Positions 1-10,200 of a DNA stretch of 64,000 bases are shown here, one piece after another. The stretch is taken from assembly GCF_000230695.2 (NCBI RefSeq), contig NC_020541.1, positions 310,001 to 374,000 on the forward strand. The letters run 5' to 3'. The notes under the pieces were generated by a model. The model did not search any database. It was not told the origin of the DNA and saw nothing but the letters and a program-made list of their open reading frames with translations. The stretch is from Rhodanobacter denitrificans (GTDB lineage Bacteria > Pseudomonadota > Gammaproteobacteria > Xanthomonadales > Rhodanobacteraceae). The position numbers and the translations under genes were made by a program. The stretch's first letter is position 1, and every line of letters begins with the position of its first letter.

Positions 1-3000
1 CGGCTGGCGCAGGGTCTGCCGCACGCTGGGGATCGCGCTGCTGCGTGCGGCCAGTTCGTGGGCGATGTCGACGTAGCCCAGCTGCCGCGCCACGTCGGCG
101 GCGGTGCGCCCGAACGCATCGGCCGCGTTGCGGTCGGCGCCGCGCGACAGCAGCACGCGCGCCGGCGGCAGCAGTGCGTGCATGGCGCAGGCGTGCAGCG
201 CGGTGACGCCGCGCTGGTCGGCGTGTTCCGCCCTGGCGCCGGCCTCCAGCAGCAGCGGCACCAGTGCGCCGATATGGGTGGCGTCGCATTCGCTGCCCGG
301 GCGCAGCTGTGCACCGAGCAACAGCAGTAGCGGCGTCTTGCCTTCGTTGTCCGCATGGTTGATGTCGGCGCCGCGCTTGAGCAGGCCATCGAACAGGCGC
401 CGCGCGCGCAGGCTGTCGTTGTGTTCGAAGCCGAACTGGGCGGCGGCGTGCAGCGCGCTGCGGCCGGCGTCGTCGACTGCGTTGACGTCGGCGCCGGCGT
501 CCAGCAGTTGTTCGGCGATGTCCGGATAACCCATGGCTGCGGCCACCATCAAGGCGGTGGCCTGGTTCGGCAGGCGCTGGTCGACCGCGACTTCATGTTG
601 CAGCAGCAGCGCAACCAGGGCCTCGCGGCGCGCCGCCACCGCGGCGGCCAGCGGGGTGACGCCGCTGCGGGCCGGAAGCGCGGCGTCCGCGCCGGCGTCG
701 AGCAGGCAGGCGGCGATGTCGCGGTGGCCGGCGCCGCAGGCGTGCAGCAGCGCGGTGGCGCCCTGGTCGTCGCGGGTGTCCACGGCGAAGCCCAGTTCCA
801 GCAGGCGCTGCACGCTGGCCAGCGCGCCGGCCCTGGCGACGGCGGGCAGGTCGTCGGCGCGCAGCGCGCGGTTCGGCCGCGGCCAGTCGCGCCAGTCCAG
901 CCAGCGTTCCACCGCCGGGTGCTCCAGTGCCAGGCCCAGCGGGGTTTCGCCGTTGGCGTCGGTCGCCTCGGGATTCGCGCCGTGCGCGATCAGCGCGCGC
1001 ACCAGCGGCAGTGCCTGCGCGCCGTGTTCCAGTGCGGCGAACAGCGGCGTGCGGCCGTCGCGGTCGCGCGTGTTTGGATCGCCGCCGCGCGCCAGCAGGG
1101 CCTGCAGCAGCGGTAACTGCCCGTTGACCACGGCCAGCTGCAGCGGGGTGCGCCCATGGGCGTCCGCGCCGAACGGGTCGGCGCCGCGTTCGAGCAGGCT
1201 GAGCGGCAGTGCGGCGCCCTCGGCGGCCCCGTTCAAATGCGCCAGCGCCTGCGCCAGCAGGCCGGCACCGGCCGGGCTGGCGCCGGCCTGCAGCAGGTCG
1301 TCCAGCGCCTCGGTGGCATCCGGCAACTGCGGCAGCAAGGCGTCGAACAGACGCTGGCCCAGCGGCGGCAGGCTCGGCGCGTCGGCAGTTTCGGCGTCGT
1401 CGATGCGCGGCGCTTCCAGCCGCGCCTCGGCATCCAGGCCGTGGTCGAGCAGCCAGCGGCGCGCCGCGCCCAGGCCCGGCTCGGCCAGTTCCAGATATAG
1501 CCGGGCCAGCTCCGTCTGCGGCCAGTCGCGCACGCGCTCGACGAAGCCGGAGACGATCGCCCAGTGGCCGAAGCGCAGCGCGTCCAGCAGATGCGCGGGG
1601 GTGTCGCTGCCTTCGCCCAGCACGTCCTGGCTGAGGCTGGCCGGCAGCGGCGTGTCGGGGTCGAGTAGGGCAACCAGGTCCCAGCGCCCGGCGCCGGCGG
1701 CATGATCGAGCGCACTGCGGCCGTCGCCGCCGGCGGCCTTCGGTTCGGCGCCCAGCGCCAGCAGTGCGCGCACGGTGTCGGCGTGCGCACGCGGCGACTG
1801 GCAGGCCAGGGTCAGCGCGTCGCGGCCGTGGCCGTCGCGCAGGCCGGCATCGGCCTGCGCCTCGGCCAGCCGTTGCACGATGCCGCCGGCGCCGGCGCGC
1901 GCGGCTTCCATCAGGGCGCTGCTGCCATGACGGTCGACCAGGTTGACGTCGGCGCCGGCGGCGCACAGCGCACGGGCGATCTGTTCGTGGCCTTCGGCCG
2001 CAGCGGCGAGCAGTGCATGCCGGTGCCGCGCATCGACCGCGTTGACCGCGGCGCGATGCTTGAGCAGCAGCTTCACCCCTTCGGCATCGTCATCCGCGAT
2101 GCCGGCGGCGGCCACCAGCGCCGGCTCGCCGTCGGCCGGGGCCGGCTTGGCACCGCGTTCCAGCAGGAATTTCACCAGCGGCCAGTTGGCGGCGCGGCAG
2201 GCGGTGGCCAGCGGGCTGACGCCGGCCTTGTTCAAGGCGTTGATCGGTGCGGCCGCGTCCAGCAGCATCGCGGCGACGCCGGCGTCGGCACTGAGCACGG
2301 CGCCGTGCAGCGGCGTGTTGCCCTCGGCGTCGGTGACCAGCGGGCTGGCGCCGTTGGCAAGCAGGGTCAGCACCGCCTCGGCGCGGCCGTGCCAGCTGTC
2401 GCGGGTGGCGGCCAGCAGCGCGGTGATGCCGCCGCTGGCGCGGTTGACGTCGGCGCCCTTGGCGATCAGCGCGCGCAGCAGGCGGGTGTCGGGCAGCAGG
2501 GCGGCCAGCATCAGCACCGGACGCTGGTCGCGGTCGTCGCCGGGCGGCGCGGTGTCGGGATCGGCGCCGGCCTCGACCAGCGCCAGCGCGCGCTCGATGT
2601 CGCCGTCGCGGGTGGCGGCCAGCAGCGCGGCGGCCTGCTCCGGCGTGCCGGCGGTGCGTTCCTGCTCGCTCAGCACCGGGCGCGGCGCGGTGGCGGCGTG
2701 CGGGTCGTGGTCGCCGCGGCGGCGCGGCTGCTGGCGTTCGCACAGCAGCGCGCGCAGCGTGCGGTTGGCGATCACCAGGCAGCCCAGCGGCAGCAGCAGC
2801 ACGCCGTAGATCGCCAGCGCGGCGACGCGCGGCTCCGGCGGCAGCACGCCGTACAGGCCGGTCAGCGCGATCGCGCCGAACGCCAGCACCAGTAGCGCGA
2901 ACGCGGCCGGCAGGAAGTGGCTGAAGAAGCGCTCTTCGCGCGACAGGTGGCGGCCGAACGCGATGCTGCGCAGGGTGGCGGTGAAGATCCACGAGCCGTC

Positions 3001-3423
3001 GCGCTGGCTCGGGTAGGCGTCGTCCCACACGAACACCAGGCCGAACGCCGGCCACAGCCGCCACAGCGCGACCAGCGCCAGTACCAGCGCCGCGGCCAGC
3101 ACCAGCGCGGCGCTGAGGCTGGGTTGGTGGGTCAGCTGCAGCATCGGCCAGGCGACCAGCACGAACACCAGCACGGTGTAGCCGGTGAACATCACCAGGT
3201 GTGCGGCGCCACGGCGCAGCACGGTGCGACCGAAGCGCGGCTCGGGGTCGAAGCCGATCGCATGGCAGATCGCCGCCATGGTCAGCGCGTTCGCCAGCAG
3301 CAGCGGAACCAGGGTCAGCGGGTGGGTGACCAGCCCGGCGACGGCCACCGCGAACCATCCGGGGATGAACCAGGCCAGGGCGTGCAGGAGGGGCGGACGG
3401 CGGCGCGATTTGGGCTGGGTCAT
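1..3423 (-). CDS. Large membrane-anchored ankyrin-repeat protein (C-terminus cut by window edge)
   Basis: The reading frame stays open from the ATG at 3423 to the window edge, giving at least 1141 residues. The N-terminal ~240 residues contain several hydrophobic segments, for example around AWFIPGWFAVAVAGLV and two near residues 70-110 and 175-215, so the protein is probably anchored in the inner membrane. From about residue 265 on there is a long series of ankyrin repeats, recognisable by recurring G-A-D-x-N, G-x-T-A-L-H-x-A and LL-x-x-G-A cores. Ankyrin repeats bind partner proteins, but the partner is unknown here. The start lies 71 bp after ycgL on the same strand, so the two may be co-transcribed. 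No enzymatic domain is visible in the part present. Similar giant ankyrin-like proteins are known from Xanthomonadaceae. Confident in fold, not in role. Confidence 0.85.
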   Translation of the reverse strand, partial: MTQPKSRRRPPLLHALAWFIPGWFAVAVAGLVTHPLTLVPLLLANALTMAAICHAIGFDPEPRFGRTVLRRGAAHLVMFTGYTVLVFVLVAWPMLQLTHQPSLSAALVLAAALVLALVALWRLWPAFGLVFVWDDAYPSQRDGSWIFTATLRSIAFGRHLSREERFFSHFLPAAFALLVLAFGAIALTGLYGVLPPEPRVAALAIYGVLLLPLGCLVIANRTLRALLCERQQPRRRGDHDPHAATAPRPVLSEQERTAGTPEQAAALLAATRDGDIERALALVEAGADPDTAPPGDDRDQRPVLMLAALLPDTRLLRALIAKGADVNRASGGITALLAATRDSWHGRAEAVLTLLANGASPLVTDAEGNTPLHGAVLSADAGVAAMLLDAAAPINALNKAGVSPLATACRAANWPLVKFLLERGAKPAPADGEPALVAAAGIADDDAEGVKLLLKHRAAVNAVDARHRHALLAAAAEGHEQIARALCAAGADVNLVDRHGSSALMEAARAGAGGIVQRLAEAQADAGLRDGHGRDALTLACQSPRAHADTVRALLALGAEPKAAGGDGRSALDHAAGAGRWDLVALLDPDTPLPASLSQDVLGEGSDTPAHLLDALRFGHWAIVSGFVERVRDWPQTELARLYLELAEPGLGAARRWLLDHGLDAEARLEAPRIDDAETADAPSLPPLGQRLFDALLPQLPDATEALDDLLQAGASPAGAGLLAQALAHLNGAAEGAALPLSLLERGADPFGADAHGRTPLQLAVVNGQLPLLQALLARGGDPNTRDRDGRTPLFAALEHGAQALPLVRALIAHGANPEATDANGETPLGLALEHPAVERWLDWRDWPRPNRALRADDLPAVARAGALASVQRLLELGFAVDTRDDQGATALLHACGAGHRDIAACLLDAGADAALPARSGVTPLAAAVAARREALVALLLQHEVAVDQRLPNQATALMVAAAMGYPDIAEQLLDAGADVNAVDDAGRSALHAAAQFGFEHNDSLRARRLFDGLLKRGADINHADNEGKTPLLLLLGAQLRPGSECDATHIGALVPLLLEAGARAEHADQRGVTALHACAMHALLPPARVLLSRGADRNAADAFGRTAADVARQLGYVDIAHELAARSSAIPSVRQTLRQP

Positions 3424-3494
3424 GGAGACAGTATAGAAATCGTTGGCGGTGCAGGCGGTAACCAAGTGTTAACGCGAGCCCGATGATGCGCGAT

Positions 3495-3788
3495 TCACTC
3501 GTCCCGATCATCCCGCGGCGAATGGGTATAGGCGGGGTGATTGGCGGCAGCCAGGGTTTCCTGCGGCGGCAACTGCAGGTGCCAGCCTTGTGCGCGCAGG
3601 TGTTCGAGCACCTGCGCGGCATCCTCGACCGGCAGCTTGCGCTGCTCGTCCAGCTGCACCTCCATCACGAAACGCAGTTCGCCCAGCAGCAATACCAGCG
3701 GCTCGGGCAGCGTCTCGAACGCATCACGCTGCGCCAGCCACAGGTAGCTGTCGATCTTGCGCAGGCTGGCATAGACGAAACATTGCAT
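3495..3788 (-). CDS. ycgL: YcgL-domain protein
   Basis: The 97-residue product begins MQCFVYASLRKIDSYLWLA and has a conserved QLPPQE segment near residue 75, both typical of the YcgL (DUF709) family. These are small, soluble gammaproteobacterial proteins of about 90-110 residues whose biochemical function is not established. The length agrees with the family. The gene is upstream of, and on the same strand as, the giant ankyrin protein and is divergent from the fadL-type porin. The ATG at 3788 is chosen because the family starts directly with this M-x-C/F-x-Y motif. Confidence 0.85.
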   Translation of the reverse strand: MQCFVYASLRKIDSYLWLAQRDAFETLPEPLVLLLGELRFVMEVQLDEQRKLPVEDAAQVLEHLRAQGWHLQLPPQETLAAANHPAYTHSPRDDRDE

Positions 3789-3911
3789 GGCAGCACCGTG
3801 TGGGCAGATGGGGCGCGGGGGAGGCGAGCGTAACAGCGCCTGCCGGTGAACCGGCTTCCGAGTGTGCCGGTTCGAGTGAAATGCGGTCGTTAGTTATTTG
3901 TTGCGACCGCA

Positions 3912-3931
3912 CTTGCAACACCTTGTGCAAG
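3912..3931. promoter_or_regulatory. Inverted repeat in the fadL/ycgL divergent region (possible operator)
   Basis: CTTGCA and TGCAAG face each other across 8 bp in the 250-bp region between the divergent ycgL and porin genes. The position, about 110 bp before the porin ATG, would suit a regulator site. I cannot match it to a named operator, and a chance palindrome is possible. Confidence 0.3.
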
Positions 3932-4038
3932 AGGGCAAAGTTCAGCGCAGGAAGTTCAAACGCACGTATGAATCTGTTCTTCCGCCCGGCATACCGAAGA
4001 TTACCCCGAGCTGCACCAACAACATGCAGGAGCTAGCG

Positions 4039-5535
4039 ATGCACACGTCTTTCCGTTCCCTCACGGGCACCGCCCGTCCACTGGCGCTCGCCGCGCTGAG
4101 CATTGCGGTTGTGGGCGCCCTGGTCGCGCCTGCGAGCGCGGATGCCAGTGCGTTCCAGCTCAAGGAGAACAGCGCCAAAGGCCTGGGCCGCGCCTATGCG
4201 GGCTCCGCCACCGCCGGCGGCGACGCCTCGGTGGTGGTCAACAACCCGGCCGCGATGTCCGAGTTGAAGGGCACCTACCTGCAGGCCGATGTCACCGCCA
4301 TCAATTTCAGCGCCAAGTTCGATGGCAGCGCGCATGACGTGCTGGGCCGCCCGATCAGTGGCGGCAACGGCGGCGACGCCGGCACCACCTTGCCGGTGCC
4401 GGCACTGTTCTTCGCCACCCAGGTCAGCGACCGCGTGCATGTGGGCGCCGGCTTCTCGGTGCCGTTCGGCTTCCAGACCGAATACGACAGGGACTGGGTC
4501 GGCCGCTACCACGGCATCAAGTCCAAGTTCCAGTCGCTCGATGCCACGCTGTCGGCGTCGTTCGACGTCACCGACAACTTCAGTCTCGGCGCCAGCTTCA
4601 TCGCGCAGAAGACCAGCGCCGAGCTGACCAGTGCGATCAACTTCAATGCCGTGGGCCTGGGCATCCAGCGGGGCATCGGGGCGCAGACCGCCGCCGGCGT
4701 CGCACAGATCCAGGCCGCGGCGGCCGCCGGCCAGATCTCGCCGGCCCAGGCTGCCACCATGATCCAGGCAGCCGTGCAGCAGGGCCAGGCCGCCGCCGCC
4801 GGCGTGGCGGCGGTGACGCCGCCGGGTGTGGACGGCTATGCCCGCATCAAGGGCGACGACTGGGGCTACGGCTGGCAGCTGGGCGGTTACTGGAAGCTGA
4901 CCGCGAACGACAAGCTGGCGCTGAACTACCGCTCCAAGATCAGCCACCGGCTGGAAGGTACCGGCAACTTCACCACCACGCCTGGCTACGACCTGCTGCT
5001 CGCCAACCCGGCGCTGGCCAGCTCGATTCCGCCGTTCTCCCACACCACCGGTACCGCCGACTTCACCACCCCCGCGGTGGTCAGCGCGAGCTACTGGCAC
5101 CAGGCGGAGAAGTTCGGCTTCGGCGCCGACGTGGCCTGGACCAAGTGGGATGTGTTCAAGAACCTGACCGTGAACTACGGCAACGCGCAGCCTTCGACCA
5201 GCGAGAAGTACAACTGGCGCAACACCATCTACGCCTCGATCGGCGGCGACTACTACCTCAACGACAAGCTGACCCTGCGTGGCGGCATCGCGGTCGACAG
5301 CAGCCCGACCTACCTGGCTACGCGCAGCCCGCGCGTGCCGGACTCGACCCGCAAGATGGCCACCGTCGGCATCGGCTACAAGGCCAGCGAGCACTTCGAG
5401 ATCAACGCCTCGTATGCGCACATCTTCGTCAACAACGCGCACGTCAACATCACCAGTGGCACCGGCGACACGCTGACCGGCAACTTCGACGACTACGGCA
5501 ACCTGCTGAGCCTGTCGGCGATGTACAAGTTCTGA
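4039..5535 (+). CDS. fadL: FadL/OmpP1-type outer-membrane porin for hydrophobic compounds
   Basis: This 498-residue protein has a signal peptide of about 37 residues (cleavage near PASADASA). The mature start AFQLKENSAKGLGRAYAG is the classic FadL N-terminus, including the hatch-region NPAAM motif. The C-terminus ends in aromatic residues (SAMYKF), as expected for a BAM-inserted barrel. FadL-type proteins carry long-chain fatty acids or other hydrophobic substrates across the outer membrane. The start at 4039 is chosen because AGGAG lies 6 bp upstream and the signal peptide begins there; upstream in-frame ATGs would add a non-secretory tail. Residues ~205-265 are an unusual Ala/Gln-rich insertion between barrel strands. 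A strong terminator follows. Substrate not deducible. Confidence 0.9.
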   Translation: MHTSFRSLTGTARPLALAALSIAVVGALVAPASADASAFQLKENSAKGLGRAYAGSATAGGDASVVVNNPAAMSELKGTYLQADVTAINFSAKFDGSAHDVLGRPISGGNGGDAGTTLPVPALFFATQVSDRVHVGAGFSVPFGFQTEYDRDWVGRYHGIKSKFQSLDATLSASFDVTDNFSLGASFIAQKTSAELTSAINFNAVGLGIQRGIGAQTAAGVAQIQAAAAAGQISPAQAATMIQAAVQQGQAAAAGVAAVTPPGVDGYARIKGDDWGYGWQLGGYWKLTANDKLALNYRSKISHRLEGTGNFTTTPGYDLLLANPALASSIPPFSHTTGTADFTTPAVVSASYWHQAEKFGFGADVAWTKWDVFKNLTVNYGNAQPSTSEKYNWRNTIYASIGGDYYLNDKLTLRGGIAVDSSPTYLATRSPRVPDSTRKMATVGIGYKASEHFEINASYAHIFVNNAHVNITSGTGDTLTGNFDDYGNLLSLSAMYKF

Positions 5536-5564
5536 CGCCCGACATGCGGTAACCGTGCAGATGA

Positions 5565-5595
5565 AACCTCCCCGCCGCGGCGGGGAGGTTTTTTT
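5565..5595 (+). terminator. Rho-independent terminator after fadL
   Basis: A perfect self-complementary GC-rich stem (CCTCCCCGCCG against CGGCGGGGAGG) is followed by a run of seven T residues on the plus strand. It lies 30 bp after the porin stop and separates it from the convergent aldehyde dehydrogenase gene. Confidence 0.9.
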
Positions 5596-5610
5596 GTGTG
5601 CGGGGGAAGG

Positions 5611-7026
5611 TCAGCCGCGGCGCAGCAGCAGGTCGAGCATGTGCCGGAAGCGCGCGCCGTACGGCGGGTTGAGCAGCCCGGTGCCATTCCAGCGCGCCTG
5701 GCGGAATACCGGCTTCAAATGCGAGAACGTACGGAAGCCGGCCTCGCCATGGTAGCCGCCCATGCCGGAGGCGCCGACACCGCCGAACGGCAGGCCGTGC
5801 TGCGCGATGTGGTACAGCGTGTCGTTGAGCGTGACGCCGCCGGCGTGGGTCTGCGCCAGCACGCGCTCGATCAGGGCGCGATCCGTCTCGAACAGGTACA
5901 GCGCCAGTGGATGCGGGCGGGCGGCGATGCGGGCGATCGCCTCGTCCAGCGTGTCGTAGGGCAGCAGCGGCAGCAGCGGGCCGAAGATCTCCTCGCGCAT
6001 CACCGCCATGCCGTCGTCGACCTCGGTCAGCAGCTGCGGCGGCAGCAGCCGGCGCGCGGGATCTTCCGCCGCCTCGCCCAGCGCGTACGCACTTGCGCCG
6101 GCCGCCAGCGCGCCGTCGCGCAGCGCCGTGAGGCGCTGGTACTGGCGGTCGGAGACGATGCTGGCGTACTGCGTGCTTCGCTCCAGCTGCGGGTACATCC
6201 GCGCCACCGCCTTGCCGGCCAGCGCGATGAACTCCGCCACGCGCGCGCGCGGCAGCAGCACGTAGTCCGGCGCGATGCAGGTCTGCCCGGCATTGACCAG
6301 CTTGCCGAACACGATGCGCTCCACCGCGTGCTCGAAGCGTGCGCCCGGGCCGATGATCGCCGGCGACTTGCCGCCCAGCTCCAGCGTCACCGGGGTGAGG
6401 TTGGCCGCGGCCGCGCGCATCACGTGGTGGCCGACCGCGGTGGAGCCGGTGAACAGCAGGTGGTCGAACGGCAGCGCGGCGAACGCCTGCGCCACGTTGG
6501 CGTCGCCGTTCACCACGACCACTTGGTCGGGCTGGAAGTACTTCGTCGCCTGTTCGGCGAACAGCGCCGAGAAGCGCGGCGTGAACTCGCTCATCTTCAG
6601 CATCGCGCGGTTGCCGGCGGCCAGCGCGTCGACCAGCGGGCCGACCGCCAGGTACAGCGGGTAGTTCCACGGCACGATGATGCCGACCACGCCGCGTGGC
6701 TGCGGTCGCAGTTCGGTGCGTGCGGGCAGGAACAGCCAGTCGGCCAGGCGCCGCCGCGGCTTCATCCAGCGCCGGCCATGCGCGAGCGCGTGGCGGACCG
6801 CCGACAGACTGGGGAAGATCTCCAGCAGATCGGTTTCCTCCCGCGGGCGCTGGCCGAAGTCGGCGTCGATCGCCGTGGCGAACGCCGCGCGCTGCTCCAG
6901 CAGCATCTTCTCCAGTTGGCGCAGGCGTTGCGCGCGGCGGGGCCAGTCAGGCATCGGCTCGCGCGCCTGCGCATCGCGCAGGCGCTGCAGCATGCCGGCA
7001 AGATCGGTGTGCGTGGCGTCGTGCAT
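5611..7026 (-). CDS. Coniferyl-aldehyde-type aldehyde dehydrogenase
   Basis: The 471-residue enzyme oxidises an aldehyde to the acid with NAD(P)+. It shows the NAD-binding segment GVVGIIVPWNYPLYL, the general-base glutamate in LELGGKSP (Glu216) and the catalytic cysteine in AGQTCIAPDY (Cys250). The APDY sequence after the cysteine and the short C-terminus are features of the class-3-like coniferyl aldehyde dehydrogenase (CalB) subgroup rather than betaine or succinate-semialdehyde dehydrogenases. It lies 205 bp from putA on the same strand, and convergent with the FadL-type porin. Co-location with a hydrophobic-compound porin hints at fatty or aromatic aldehyde metabolism, but this is inference. 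The true substrate could be a medium-chain aldehyde. Confidence 0.85.
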   Translation of the reverse strand: MHDATHTDLAGMLQRLRDAQAREPMPDWPRRAQRLRQLEKMLLEQRAAFATAIDADFGQRPREETDLLEIFPSLSAVRHALAHGRRWMKPRRRLADWLFLPARTELRPQPRGVVGIIVPWNYPLYLAVGPLVDALAAGNRAMLKMSEFTPRFSALFAEQATKYFQPDQVVVVNGDANVAQAFAALPFDHLLFTGSTAVGHHVMRAAAANLTPVTLELGGKSPAIIGPGARFEHAVERIVFGKLVNAGQTCIAPDYVLLPRARVAEFIALAGKAVARMYPQLERSTQYASIVSDRQYQRLTALRDGALAAGASAYALGEAAEDPARRLLPPQLLTEVDDGMAVMREEIFGPLLPLLPYDTLDEAIARIAARPHPLALYLFETDRALIERVLAQTHAGGVTLNDTLYHIAQHGLPFGGVGASGMGGYHGEAGFRTFSHLKPVFRQARWNGTGLLNPPYGARFRHMLDLLLRRG

Positions 7027-7231
7027 GGCGTTTCGCTCAGGAGTCGTCCATCCGGCGAGTAAATCCGGTCAGTTCTCTTTAACGTGCGGCATGCCAACGC
7101 TCCGTGCCATGGCATGCAACGTACTCGCTGCATCGGCACCATGGCAATGCCGGAGCGCCCACGCACGCCAGCTTCGCCCAAACCGGGCTTGGGAGCGAGG
7201 GGGAAGGTGCGGGTTTTCCGAGCCCCGGCGC

Positions 7232-10200
7232 CTACTCCCCGATGGTCAGCAGCGACGCGTTGCCGCCGGCGGCGGTGGTGTTGATGGTGAGCGTGCGTTC
7301 GCCGGCGAAGCGCAAGAGGTAGTGCGGGCCGCCGGCCTTGGGGCCGGTGCCGGAGAGGCTTTCGCCGCCGAACGGCTGCACACCGACCACCGCGCCGATC
7401 TGGTTGCGGTTGACGTAGCAGTTGCCGACGCGGGCGTGGCTGCGGATGTATTCCACGGTGTCGTCGATGCGGCTGTGCACGCCGAGGGTGAGGCCGTAGC
7501 CGGTGGCGTTGATCTGCTCGACCACCTGGGCCAGTTCGCTGCCCTTCCAGCGCACGATGTGCAGCACCGGGCCGAACACTTCGCGGGTCAGCGTGGCCAG
7601 CGCGGGGATTTCGTAGGCGCGCGGGGCGAAGAAGGTGCCGTGGGCGGCGACCTCGGCGTCGAGCTTTGCTTCGGCGATCTTCTTCGCCTCCTTGTCCATG
7701 CGCGCGGCGTGCTCGACCAGGATCTGCTTCGCGTCTTCGTCGATCACCGGACCGACGTCGGTGGACAGCTGGCCGGGGTCGCCGACCTTCAGCTCGGCCA
7801 TTGCGCCGGCGAGCATGCCGATCACCTTGTCGGCGATGTCCTCCTGCACGAACAGCACGCGCGCGGCCGAGCAGCGCTGGCCGGCGGACTGGAAGGCGGA
7901 GGCGATCACGTCCTTGACGATCTGCTCGGGCAGCGCGGAGGAGTCGGCGATCATCGCATTCTGCCCGCCGGTCTCGGCCACCAGCGCGGCGATCGGCGCA
8001 TTGCGTGCGGCGAGCGTACGGTTGATCGCCCAGGCGGTTTCGGTGGAACCGGTGAAGGCCACGCCGGCCACGCGCGGATCGCGAGTGAGCGCGGCGCCGA
8101 CCACGGCGCCGTCGCCGGGCAGGTACTGCAGCACGTCGAGCGGCACGCCGGCCTCGTGCAGCAGCTTCACCGCGGCGTAGCCGATCAGGCTGGTCTGCTC
8201 GGCCGGCTTGGCGATCACGCTGTTGCCGGCGGCCAGCGCAGCGCTGACCTGGCCCAGGAAGATCGCCAGCGGGAAGTTCCACGGGCTGATGCAGACGAAC
8301 ACGCCGCGGCCGTTGAGGAACAATTGATTGCTCTCGCCGGTGGGGCCGGGCAACTGCTCGGGCTGGCCGAACAAGCGGCGCGCCATCGTCGCGTAGTAGC
8401 GCAGGAAGTCGGCGGCCTCGCGGACCTCGGCGATCGCGTCGGGCAGGCTCTTGCCGGCCTCGCGCACGCACAGCGCGATGAACTCGGCGCGGCGTGCTTC
8501 GAGCTGCTCCGCCGCGTGTTCGAGAATCGCGGCGCGGCTGGCCGCGGGCAGGCGGTCCCAGCCGGGCTGGGTGGCGACGGCGTTGGCCAGCGCCTGGTCC
8601 ACCAGCGCGGCGTCGGCGCTGACGTAGCTGCCCACGGCCTGGCGGCGGTCGGCCGGGTTGGTCACCGGCACGGTCGGGCCGTTGCCCTTGGCGCCGGGCA
8701 CCAGCGGTTCGGCGGTCCACGGGCCGGCCTTGGTGGCGACCGCCTCGGCGAGGGCCTTCAGTTCGTTGTCGTTGGAGAAGTTGATGCCCATGGAATTCTT
8801 CCGCAGTTCGCCATAGAGGTTGACCGGCAAGGGGATGCGCGGGTGGGGAATGGACGCGAAGCGGCGCACCGTTTCGCACGGGTCGGCGACCAGCTCGCGC
8901 ACCGGCAGGGTCTCGTCCACCACGCGGTTGACGAAGCTGGTGTTGGCGCCGTTTTCCAGCAGGCGGCGCACCAGGTACGGCAGCAGGTCCTCGTGGGTGC
9001 CGACCGGCGCGTACACGCGGCACGGCACGTTCAGGTTCTGCGGGCCGATCACCTCGGCGTACAGGTCGGTGCCCATGCCGTGCAGGCGCTGGAACTCGAA
9101 CGGGCGGCCGCGCGCGATGTGGTGCACGGCGGCGATCGAGTGTGCGTTGTGGGTGGCGAACTGCGGATAGATCAGCTCGACCCCGGCGTCGAACAGCTTG
9201 CGCGCGCAGGCCAGGTAGGACACGTCGGTGTTCGGCTTGCGCGTGTACAGCGGGTAGCCGGCCAGGCCCTGTTCCTGCGCGCGCTTGATCTCGGCATCCC
9301 AGTAGGCACCCTTGACCAGGCGCACGTACCAGCGGCGGCCGGCAGCGCGCGCGGTCTCGACCAGCCAGTCGATCACGAACGGGGTGCGCTTGGAGTACGC
9401 CTGCACCACGATGCCGAGGCCGTTCCAGCCTTCCAGCGAGGGGTGCGCGAAGACGTCGCCGAGGATGTCCAGCGAGAGTTCGAGCCGGTCGGCTTCCTCG
9501 GCATCGACCGACAGCGCGATGCCCTGCTGCATCGCCAGCTGCGACAGCTCCAGCAGTTTCGCGGTCAGCATGCGGCGTGCGTCTTCGCGCTTGGCCACCT
9601 CGTAGCGTGGGTGCAGCGCGGACAGCTTGACCGAGATCGAGGGCGCATCGGTGTGGTTGGCGAACGGGCCGCGCGCGCCGATGCGGGCGATCGCGCGGCG
9701 GTAGTCTTCCTGGTAGCGCTCGGCGGTCTCGGCGGTGAGCGCGGACTCGCCCAGCATGTCGTAGGAGTAGCGGTAGACCGCGTATTCCTTCTTCGCGCAG
9801 CGGTCCAGCGCCTCGTCGATGCTGCGGCCCATCACGAACTGGTGGCCCATGATGCGCATCGCCTGGCGCACCGCCAGGCGGATCGCCGGCTCGCCGGCGC
9901 GGCCGACCAGCCGCTTCAGCGCGCCGGTGAAATCATGGCGGGTGTCCTCGGCGAGGTTCACCAGGCGGCCGGTGAGCATCAACCCCCAGGTCGAGGCGTT
10001 GACGAACAGCGATTCGCTCTGGCCCAGGTGCTTCTTCCAGTCCGCCTCGCCGAGCTTGTCGCGGATCAGCTTGTCGGCGGTGGCCTTGTCCGGGATGCGC
10101 AGCAGCGCCTCGGCCACGCACATCAGCAGTACGCCTTCCTCGGAGGACAGGTCGTACTGGCGCATGAAGGACTCGACCGCGCTCTGGTCCTTCGCACGTG

